Source: Bombyx mori
Lineage: Eukaryota > Arthropoda > Insecta > Lepidoptera > Bombycidae
Reading direction: 5' to 3'
Length of the DNA: 64,000 nt
Assembly: GCF_030269925.1 (NCBI RefSeq)
Contig: NC_085116.1
Coordinates: 3,162,001-3,226,000 of the forward strand
Below are positions 37,101-49,100 of the stretch, piece after piece. A program made the position numbers and the translations under genes. Under the pieces are notes generated by a model. The model was given only the letters and a program-made list of their open reading frames with translations, ran no database searches and was not told the origin of the DNA. How positions within the stretch are numbered: the first letter of the stretch is position 1; each line of letters starts with the position of its first letter.

Positions 37101-40100
37101 CCCACCAGGGCCCGTCCCACCTAGCGGACAGCTTAGAACCGGCTTTGAGAACTATCATAGAAGGGATAAGGAGTTCTTGCTGCTGTCGTTGTAACTGTTC
37201 GACATCGAGACGAAATTTTAACGACAATTTTCAGGTCTGTCTCTCCAACGATGACGAGAGGAAATCCATGCGATCCGTAATAAGGTGTGCATAATATTAC
37301 TTATAGATCACTGTTGAATCGAGCCAGCTGGGTATGTGGGTCGGTGTTTGCTTGGCGCATTGTAATCAATGTTCAATTAAAAAATACACGTTTTATTAAT
37401 TGCAATTATACGAAACGCGCACATTGAGCGATATACCGCCGATAACTAGCTTACATATCGATATTGAGAAAGCTTTTAGCTTTGTGTAAACGTCGCTAAA
37501 CGATAAATGAGAAAGAGAATGCTAAATTATTGTATTTCCCCGTTTCTAGCGCACTTAGGTGCTATTCAGGTAAATATTATATTACTTGGCAGGTAATCTT
37601 GATATTAGCACTGTTTCATTGAGGTCTTGTCTAGTGCGTATTTAAATTTTCACTGATATATATCCTAATAATATTCACATTAGCTTCGTATGTAGTTACT
37701 TGATATATTACTCTCGAGATACTTGTAAAATAAAAAATGTAAAGATAATGTTGTAGTGTTTTAGTGTACTTGTTGGGTTAAATTTCTCGATACGAGCCAT
37801 GATGTGTATGTAAAATGTGTAGTGTCCGCGAGACGCACGCCGTTGCGGAGGCTCAGCAGGAGAAGAATGCAAGATTACGGGACGCCTTCGGGATATCGCC
37901 GCGGTTCGTCGAGGGCTCGAGCCTGGACCCGGAGCGAAGGGCGAAGGAACAGGCCGAGAGGTACCCGCTCGTGCGCACGCCGAGCCACGAGAGGGAAGAC
38001 CATGCCGCCAAGAAAAAGAAGAAACGAAGGTCAGTTCTATGCCGGTTTGATAGGAATACCACGTCGCGAGGCTTAGGGACTCCGGTAACCGTACTCGTAG
38101 AACACGACAAAGAGTTCGACGTGTAACATAACCCATGCATCAGCCCGCTGAGTTTCTCGCCGGATCTTCTCAGAGAGTCGCGATTCCGGTTCGGTAGTAG
38201 ATTCATTCGCGAAGCCTCCTGGCTGAGCCATTACTCGCCCACCTGTCTTGGTGAAACTGGAAAGGCCTCCGGGCCACCAGTAAATCTTCAGTCATTAAAA
38301 AAACCACGTCGCGAGTAAGCGATATGTAAAATATAAATGGCTTATACCAAAATTAAAAACATCGAATACAATTATGTTATTCGTTATCAATAAAATCAAA
38401 TTGCGAAATCTCTTAAACCAAATACGTTCCACATAGATACCCGGCCGACCTGAGAAAAGGGGTCGGTTTGAGGTCCTTTAGAATGAGGCAACTGCGAGAG
38501 GACAGGCAAGATCCTCTTCAATCTGCTAATGAGTAAAGGTCGACTTTAATTACAGCGCATCGCCCGAACCAAAGAAAATGAAGAAGAAAAAGTCGAAAAA
38601 GAACAAGAAAGAAAAGTGAGTAAAATATACCAATACATATACATATATTATGTATTTACATATCGACGCTTGAAAGGCAAACGTGGCTAAGCGACAATAA
38701 CTGCTTTGTACATAAATTATAGGCCATAACCATATTCGATGCGCAAAAAAAAAATATTTCTAGGTCTATTAAAATCATTTCAATCCTACAGCTACTAGCT
38801 AGATTCGTTAAAATAAATTTTGTTTTCAGGTATATCAACTTTAAATTAGTCTACTGTAAAGTTCACGCATTGTCGCTTAGTCACGTTTGCCTTTCAAGCG
38901 TCGATATATATTTTAAGTTTTGTTTATCGCACGCTTAGCCAATCGATATTAATTATGTTTTAATTTAGACAGGTGACACTGCGGTTGTCTAAAAGGCAAG
39001 TAAACGTTAACAGATGTTGAGTTTGTGCGATTGTTTTTTTTTTTTTTTTAATAATAATAATATCATAGAACGGTATTTATGAAATTTCAGCGAACAGAAA
39101 ATATTGTGCGCCGTCTTTCGTAGGTAATTTTGAACGATTATAATTAAACAATTTAGAGTAATACTATAATAATTAATAATTGAAGTTAATTCATTAAACA
39201 AAATTTGTCAGTAGATAAAATATGTGGAATACAATTTAAATAATTAGATCGATTATAAATATGTAAATAACTTTTCACGATAAAATTTTCCTTGTGAAAA
39301 TGGAAAGCCACTAACATACCTTCATTCCTAAAAAAAACTATAAAATTTACTTCTGACGTAGTTCAACTTAAATGTAATTTTCACTGTGACACTGCAGCAG
39401 ACAGGGTATTGGTTGTGCCACTGGTATTGTCTATGTCCATAAGCCACGGTAACTACAAAGTTCCACTGGATTCCTTTGGCGATGATGAAGGAGTTACAGT
39501 ACATTTACACTTGTTTAATTACTTACACTACTTTAAAATCCTAGTATGTTCCATAAGAAATGCGTTCAAGCTAAGATTTTTAACTTGTCTGAAATATACA
39601 ACATTCAAAGAACAAATATATCCAGACTCCAAATGCCAAATATCTTAAGTCCATTCAAAAATGTTATTGAATATTCGACATTAAATAAATATAATTGGAC
39701 GAGTCGTGAGACTGAACGGGTCTGTAGTCAGCATCGTCAGACATGTGGTGCATTCAAGATGGATACCACACACTCACTTGTAGGTTTTAAGGTAGCCGCT
39801 TAACAATAGATAAACCCGAGAGCTTTCCATCTGATACAGAAAAGTCGCAACAACAATTAGCGAACACCTAAAGACGCTTTATAACCTATAACACGGTAGA
39901 TACGTTTCTACTAAGTCCCGGGTTGTGCGAAACCGTGTTATACTCGTATGAAACATCTCAACTATGCCTTTATATTATTTTTTACCTTTACCTTTATATA
40001 TCATTAAAAAACACGTGTGGCACTCGAGGACTGCCGCGGTAAAGCTATTGCATAGCATTTTTTATCAACTTATGCAATTATAATGAGACAATAATAATTT

Positions 40101-43100
40101 AATTTAAAACAAAAAAAATAATAATAAAATAAGACCAGTAAACATTAACAAAAGCAAAACATTAACTGTCCCCTTTACGCTCATAAGCTAGACCGCGCAA
40201 GAGAGAGATGGGCAGACTTTTCATGATGCGCATGCAGTGCGACGTCACGCCGCGCGCTTATTCACAAACACTACACAAGCGCAACGTGTGAATGTGTTGA
40301 ACGCGAGCTACATGGTAGGCGGAGTGGGGGTGTTAGGTTTTATTTTCGTTATGGAATTTCTTGATTCGGTCGCCGTGCTCAAACCCGCGATAAAAGCTAT
40401 GCAATAGCTTAAAAATAGTAAAATCGAGTATTCCCATATATTGTGGGTTCATATTGCGCAATGTCATTTTCTAAATAATTTTAAACGAAAATCTCGTTAT
40501 CGTGTTGTAGCAGTATCGTGTTATAAGAAGGTTTTGGGGATTTTTTCTTTACGTATTAGGGTGGAACCGTGCTGTAAAATATCGTGTTATAGGAAGGTTG
40601 GTTATGCCTGTACTATAAATACTTCAAACGAACACAGGCACGAATCAAGCAAAAAGAAGAAAAAGCGTTCGAAATCTTCTGACAGCGACAGTTCGAGCAG
40701 CTCCGAGGGCGCGGACTCCGACTCCGCCACGTCGGACGACGAGAAGCAGAAGAAAAAGAAAAAGGTAATTTTTTTTTTTTTTTTTTCATTGATTTCGAAC
40801 AGATGATTTCATTCTTGTATGTTGCGATACCCTTAAAACAATATTATTATATCACATAGAACCGGTGCAGTTTGTACATAGATTATGTTTGTTATTACTG
40901 ACTAGACAATCTCATAAATATGTGCATAATCGTAACAAAATCATATCGATTGTAGAAAGAAAAAAATTTTTTTTTTTTAGTTTCAACGACAAACATAGTC
41001 TATGGATATCAAATGTTTCACTTTAATAATTGTTTTATTTCGGGGGCTTGGGGTTCGGTTTTTGATTTCGGTACAAATGTTATCGCCTCCCGCGACACGA
41101 CCCCTAGCACGCGTCCGGCGCCCGGGGCTCCGCTAGCGCCGCACCGCTACGCACCCTTGAGCTTTCGAAAGAATCCCAATAATATGTTTTGATTCGCGGC
41201 CGACTGTTGGCACAGTTCTCAGCGAGCCTTCCCTCTGTACCGAAGCGCCGGTTTAAATCACACAGGTTATATGACTTCATTAAAAATAGAATTTTGGCTG
41301 CATTTAGTATTAGTTACTTCCATTTGTCTCTTGTGTGCTTAGTGCGAGTTTTTTAACGTTTTCGATAGCGTAAAAGTTAGCTCATATTTGTGTATGGAAT
41401 GGGATCGTTTGCCTGCGTTTGCCGCTAGGGGCGCTGTTCCAACTGCATACAAAATTGGGCTGGCTAACTTTTACGCTATCGAGAACGTTAAAAACCTCGC
41501 ACTAAGCACACTTATCACAGTATTAGCTGTCTTCCGTGCTTTAATTTTATAGCTGAAATCCACAATCTTAGTTTTTTTTTTCTTTTTCTTTATAATACAA
41601 GGGTATTTGGCGTTCACTTTTTGATATCATATACGGTATATGTCGTTTCTCATTAAATCATTATAAGTACTTATGTATATTATTCTACACACGTTTTTTT
41701 TTTCTTCTTTTTGTTTCTCTTCTGTAAATACATAAACAATCAACCGAATGGACAGTAAAAATTATCTGTTTAACTGTGCATCATTTCATAGGATAGCCAT
41801 CTTTATCTGAAGAAATAATATATACTGTAAGTATATCAAATGCAGTAAACACTCTGTAATACACTATGTTAGGTTGCCGAGTTCAGTTGGACGATGGGCG
41901 GGCGGGGCGCCTCCCGCGCTCTGTGCATGCGTTTTATCTAATACATACATATCTAATATGGTTGTCTTACGTGGCTGTGTTAAAGCGATCCGATGCGACC
42001 TGTTACAGTTGAATAGTCTGTATTAAAAAAAAAAAAACAAAAAAAAAACTAAATCGACGCGACATCAATTTAAAAATAGAACATTTTGCAAAATGATATA
42101 TTTTACTGCTACAGATCGCACGCGAGAACAAAGAAAAAATTAAAAACTATTTATAAAAATGTTGATTTGTTGTTCAATGTAAACTAATCCATAACATTCT
42201 CCCTCTGTCTCTCTCGTTTGTCCAAAACTAATTAAAGGATGACCGACTTTAAACGGTACTCGATACAGCCACGTTACTGCACAGGTACGTTCACAGCGTG
42301 TTCTATTCATAATTTTTTTTTTTAATAATGTGCGTTATGTATATTTGTTTTTTTTTTTTTTAAATAAAGAATCAATGGAACTGCGATGTCGATATTGTCA
42401 ATTTTTTAAATTCACTGGTGCCATATAAATGAATGTAAATGATATTGTATAGTTTCGAAAAGAGAATGTTATGGGTGCATTTAATTAACATTCTAATGAA
42501 ATATAAATTTATATAATTACATATAAGGAAGAACTATAAATGTACTTATTAGCTTATGAAGCTTTTTTTTTTTTTTTTTAAAGCTAGTTTTTATATTTTT
42601 TATTCCATCGTAATGTGCATGTTATGTAAAATATATACGTTTTTTGATTCAAACATATGAGAAATGTTTGAAATTAATTAATAAATTAATTTTGTAATTA
42701 TGAGATTATCGTTAATTTGTTTATTGTTTTTTTTTTTTTTTTAATTTGCAAACGTCACATTAGTAATATTTGTACTGGCACCGGTGTTTATAAGTTGTTC
42801 GTTATCTTTCCATGTTTTTTTTAATGTATAATATTATGTTTGGCAGAAAAAAACCAGCAAACGTCGCACCAGCACTCAACCGACCTCCCGTGATGTGTGA
42901 GATATTTTTTTTATTTTTTTCATTTTTACATAAATTTGTAACTAATAATCCCTTTTGTTTTCATCGAACAAAATACGTAATTTTAATTAACTTGACAGAC
43001 ACTTTAATGGCATCAATTCGATAAAAACTTTTATTACCACCTGAAAATTAACTCAAGTAATATTTTCGAAGGTCAAATTTAATTCGAATCACACCTGAAC

Positions 43101-46100
43101 AAATAGTGTTTGTTTTGATTCAATAGTAGAATTTAAATATAAGCATTATTAATTTCAGCTCGCCAGTGAAGAAGTCGAAGGATAAAAATCGCGATCGATC
43201 GATCGAGGCGCGGCGGGAACGTTCGACTGAGGACCGACGAGGCGACGACCAGCACAGGAGGGACGACGCCCGGGACGGCAGGAACTTCAGGCGCGTCCAA
43301 CGCAGTCGCTCCAGAGAATCCTCGCACGAGCCCAAACAGCGCTCCTACATCACTAAAGTGGACAACAGAAAGCGGGAACCGTCCCGGGAGAGGTCCAGAG
43401 AGAAATCAACTAAACCTAGGGACGAGAAACGATCGCGCCGCGAACGAGACCGCAGACACACTTCGGGCTCCGACGCGGAACAAGCGCCGCACAGAAACAG
43501 GGACGCGAAAACTAACAAGTCGCTTAGAGACAGTAGCGCGTCGCCACCGCCTGACAAGAGGCGACGCACCAGCCCCGACCACAGGAGCACCGAGCGAACA
43601 GACAGGGACAGCAACAGGACTCGCAGAGACACTCCACTAAGAGAACACAAACGCGAGACCAGACGAACTAACTCGCCAGACTACCAGAAGCCAAGACGCG
43701 AAGAGCCCCATTCAAAGAGAAACAAAGAAGACGCGAGACAAAGAAACAAAAGCGAAGACCGGACCGACGACAATCAACAGAAACGCAGGGAAAAGGAAGT
43801 TCGCGACGAGCCTAGACGTAAGAAAAATAAGAGCCCGTCCAGAGAACGCCGCGAGACGTCCCCGGAGACCAGGGACAAGTCACCGAAGTCTGCTAAACAA
43901 AAAGAAAAACGTAAAGAAGCGGAGAAGACGTACAAAAAATCCAAACCGAGCAGACGATCTGTTTCGTCCGGATCTGAATCCGATCGTTCTGCTAAACGTA
44001 ATTCTGATAGAAAAACAAAAGGCTACGAACGCTATTATAAAGAACGTACCATGTCACCCGCAAGAAACGAAAGGAAACAGGACTCGCCATCTCCCGATAA
44101 GAGAACACAGTCACCTCCTGCGAAAACAGACAGATATAAATATCTGAAATCACCAGAGAGACCAAAGAGTCGATCGAGACAAAAATCTCCCTCAGCAGAA
44201 CGAAGGTCGCGGCATCGAAGGTCCGCCAACAGATCTGAATCTCCTCTCCGCAAAAACTATGGAAGGGACAGGCGAAAGAGTGACACCCCCAAGAAAAATA
44301 ACAGGAAATCTATAGAGAAACGTGATCTTTCCCCTTCGAAAAACGAAAGTAGGCGAGACCGAAGCAGGAACGAGACCAGGACGTCTCGCGATGACAGCTC
44401 TCGATCCCGACAGAGAAGCAAGAGTTCATCCAGTCTTAGCTACTCGCCCGCGCGTCGCAGCCCAGAACGATATCGCGACATTATAGAAAAGTTACCAGAG
44501 AAAGATAAACGGAAGTATATTAAATCACCTTCAGATCTACATCCAGGGAAAACGAAAAAAGTTCAAAATTACAAGCCGAAGGTGTCTTGCATGAGAGATT
44601 CGTCGAGCGACGAACTGGACGATACCGTAGAACACTTCCTAACTTTGGACGAGAGGTCGCGGCAAGAGGAAATCGAATGCATGGACCTCAACAGGCTGAA
44701 AGCGAAATTAGCGCAGATGACGCGTGAGACGATAATGCGAAGGAAGAACGAGGACTTAAACGGACCTTCCACGTCACAAACCTCACGCTCAGACTCAGCG
44801 CCACACGAGGGCAGAAGGAACAGAGACGAGAGAGAAGGTGAGATCAGGGATAACATTGAAAAAGAACGAGAAATCAGGGATCAGATCGAACGAGACAGAG
44901 ACCAAAGCAAAAGGGAGAAAGAAACGAGAGATAGAAATGAAAAAGAAAGGGAAATGAAAAAGAAATCCGAAAAAGATAAGGAATTGAGAGATAAAGCGGA
45001 AAAGGAGAGAGAAGTGAAAGACAAATCCAAAAACACTGCTGAAAGAAATGCGCGAGACAAGAAAGAAAAATCGCCGACATCGAGATCAAACAAGAGTCCG
45101 ACTAGCGGAAACGTTTCTCCAAAAAGTCCACGAAAAGCTGAAAGCTCACCGCCTAGAAAGAAACATGAAATTTCGTCGACCGTAAGAAAAGTCGAGAGCT
45201 CTCCGCGCGTAAAGAAAATTGAAGGACCATCGGCTCTGAAGAAGAGTGAGAGTTCACCGGCCGTCAAAAAACACGAAAGCTCGCCCGATCTCAACAAGAG
45301 TAAGCGGAGTTGGTCGCGCTCCACCCGCTCTCGCTCGCGCTCCCGCTCCCGCTCGCGCTCGTCGCGTTCCCGCTCCCGATCATACTCGTCTTCAGGGTGA
45401 GTTCATAAATCATTAGAATATCATCATCATTCTCCATCCCTGTCACTTGGGGTCGACGCAACATGTTTCATTCCTTCACATTTATTATTAATTCCACAAT
45501 CATTAGAAAATATGATTCATAAGTAAGTGTCGAATAACATCGTATAAAAACAATTATACCGGCACAAATTGTAATTTACATAGTTTTCTGAGCCCGCACG
45601 AGTAGATACCATTGTTAGCGAAGCAGTCACGCAATCCCGTTTGAAGGGAGAGTCAGCCATCAATTGAGCCTAAAACCTCATGACTCAAAACGAGTGGCGA
45701 CGTTAACGTAGTAATGTCTATAGGCTTCTTTTTTTTCCTACCTAAGTTGAGAGCCTTGAGAGGCTATATCAGCGTAGCCTTCATTAGTAGGTGAGCTCAC
45801 GGGGCTCAAACTTGACAACGTTGCTAACACGAACCCTAGCAAGAGCCGTGCTTCGCAGAATCTACCACCGGATCGGAAACGCGACCCACTGGGAAGATCC
45901 GGCGAGAAACTCAGTGGGCTGTATCTGAGGGTTAATTTACTCGAACGATGACCGGAATATAGGCTTCGGTAACCACTTAATTTTAATGTTACCAGTTAAT
46001 ATGAACATATTCCTGATATTTTTTTATTAAACATTATGTAAAACGAGTGCAACAATGAATTCCAGACGTTCCCGCTCGAGCGGCTCGAGCTCGTACAGCA

Positions 46101-49100
46101 GCAGCAGGTCCTCGTCCAGGTCGTCGCGTAGTTCCTCCAGGTCCACGCGCTCGTCCAGGTGAGTCCAGTACACCACCGCCGGAACCCGCCGTACTGGATA
46201 CAACTCTTGGAAAAAGAAAATACCCATCTATTTTTTGATTACCAAAAATAAATTTGTCTGCTCTCGATCTGAATGATAATAAAATGACATTCAAATCGTG
46301 AAAATAATAGAAAAAGACAATTAGGTACCTACATAGAAGTAGATCATTAGTTTGATTAATTATCAATTATTTTACGTCCATTCGTCTCCATAAATCGTCC
46401 CAAAACACTTATTTCTTTCCACTACTATGTTATGTAGAAATTATGTATCTGTAATAGCATTTGTCATTGTATAGGGATAGTAATTTCTGACTACCCACAC
46501 ATTTTGATTGTGTAGGGACAGTAAATTCTGAATACCCACATAATAATACGTTTGAATCCAACAAATTTTTATGTTGACAAATGTTTTGGTAATTGAAATC
46601 TAGCCGTGTATTGGTATTGTATTGGTCGGCCGCACGGCCCAGTGCCGGCAGATACCGAGACACGTGGAAGTTGAGATTATCTGTGTGCTTAGTGCTTGAG
46701 ATTATCTGTGCTTCCCTTCGTGAGGCTGTTCCAACTCCATACATCTAACCGATGCATAACCTCGCTGATTTCCTCGCCGGATCTTCTCAGCGGGGCGCGA
46801 TTCCGATCCGATAGTAGATTCATTCGTGAAACAGCTGCTCTTGAGTTGCTAGGTCTCCTTCGAAAGCGCTCGGGTAGCTGTTAGCAAATCCCACCATTTC
46901 TGGCTAAGCCTTTGCTTGCCCTCCTGTCTTGGTGAAACTGGAAAGGCCTACGGTAATCCTCAATCATAGAAAAAAGCATACAAAATTTGAGTTAACTTTT
47001 ACGCGATCGAGAACGTTAAAAAACTCTCGCACCAAGCATATTTTTTTGTTTTTTCGAATTCTCATTCGTGTATCAAGCCCTCAAGGCCGGAACGCATGAC
47101 GTTGACGTCGTTTTGTTTGCGTACGTATTGCGCGGCGCGTCAGGACGCTGACGGGCGTGTACGCGGATTACCGTCGATGGAGCGCGTCCCGCTCGCGGTC
47201 GCTGTCGATCCCGCGCCGCGCCGGCTCGCCCTCGTTCCTCGACCGGCGCCGCATCACCAGGTACACGGGCCCGAGATACAACGCGACGCTCTTCACACTG
47301 TGCACTCCCTACAATCGCTTTATATTGAATGTCTTTATTGTACACTAACTAGCTGACCCGACAGACTTCGTAGTGCCTCAATCGATAAACACCTAAACTA
47401 TTGTATAAAATAAACTTAAAACAAATAAAAAGGAATCCGTCCGACGGGGGACACATCAAGGAAAAACAAATCAAATCATTTAAGACCAAAATAAGCCAAA
47501 TCGGTCCAGCGGTTCTCGAGTTTTAGCGAGACTAACGAACAGCAATTCATTTATATATATATATAGACTAGCGGTCCACTCCGGCTCCGCTCGGGTCTTT
47601 AACAAAAATTTCAATGATATTCGACGTTGTTTTATTTTTTTGAATAAAAGAACACTTATTGCGGCATAACTATAATAGGCAGACATATGCTGTCGCGATA
47701 CTTTTTGTAAACAATGATGTGTTCTACAAAGTCGTAGTACATTATTTTATTCTATTATATCATCAATAGTTTCCGCAGGACACGCGATGTAAATAATATT
47801 TTAGATAATTTTTTTACACCTTGGGTTACATTATTGGAGTTTTAGTAAGGATCCTTAATTTTTTTCAAAAAAGGATATAGCCCATGTCACTCGGGAATAG
47901 TGTAGCTTCCAAACAGTGAAAGAATTTTTCAAATCGGTTCAGTAGTTTCGGAGCCTATTCAATACAAACAAACAAATCTTTCCTCTTTATAATATTAGTA
48001 TAGAAGTATATATTCTCCGCCGGTGACTTATAGAGGTCTAAGATAACCTTTCACAGATACATTTCAATTTTTTTATTAATTATTAGAACAACTCTTATAT
48101 TATATAACTTTTTTATGGTCTTCGAATGTAGCCGCCGACTGTTAAAAAAACAAAGACATTCATTATAAACCGATCTAACCTTCTAATACGCGCTCTATTG
48201 GGAACAGTTTGGTATATTAATAATCTTTCGATTTTAAAATTAATTATGGTTCGATACTTTTGAGCTCCACAAGTTAAGAGACAAGCAAAGTGTATTAACA
48301 GTATCCTAGACTGATAAATTATGGAGCTAAACAAAAATATAAACGATAATAATGTATTAGAAATCAGAATATACATACATACATATGTACATATATATGT
48401 AGAAAAGTGAAAGCAATTTTCCACTAAATTTGTTAAATGACAACTATTTCAAAATAACTTATTACGTGGATATAAAAAATCTTTTATAACTTCAGATTAT
48501 AAATTGTTAAATTATAAAAATAGAAGAGTCATCAGAAATTGTCTAAATTTTATAGTTTACAAATTCATTAACATAATAGTGTGGTACATACTCTATATTC
48601 GGAACATTGAGTATCAATCTAACGTTGATATAAATTAATTACTATAAAATATAAAGATTATTATTTAGAACTTGGAAGCTCGTGGAAACTTCCACCTCTA
48701 GCTAGGCCGTTAACTAAAATTCTGTAGAATTTGGGAAATTTGTCTATTCGATAAGTGTGAAAAGCGTTGCATAAACCAAGCTCTCGGAGTAACATTGTAT
48801 CTGCGTAACGAGGAATTGGGTTTCCTCCTTGCACATTACAAAATGTTTGTTGAAGAGCTTGTTTGCGTATTTAATTGGTGACATTTGTTTGCTCATACAC
48901 ATTCACCCGGTTCGCTTATAAAAGTGTTGTAGTAAATTAAACTGATTGATTGATTGATGTCATGCAAGCGAATGTTACTCCAATCTCGCACCGTGTGCTA
49001 AATGATTAACTTTTTTTTTTCATATTTTTCGTGTGTCGCTTGTGTTTTTAATACGTGTGCCTTGTAATTTATTTTGCAGCATCATGCCATATATTGATCA

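Noticed and set aside
37708..38206. Minus-strand ORFs of 142 and 117 codons over SRRM2 exon 3
   Set aside because: They overlap a well-supported plus-strand exon and show no similarity to known proteins.
43133..45324. Several long minus-strand ORFs across SRRM2 exon 7
   Set aside because: They are antisense shadows of the Arg/Lys/Ser-rich coding exon, where codon composition suppresses stops on the opposite strand.
46027..46366. Minus-strand ORFs over SRRM2 exon 8
   Set aside because: Antisense shadows of the repeated RS codons; no independent support.
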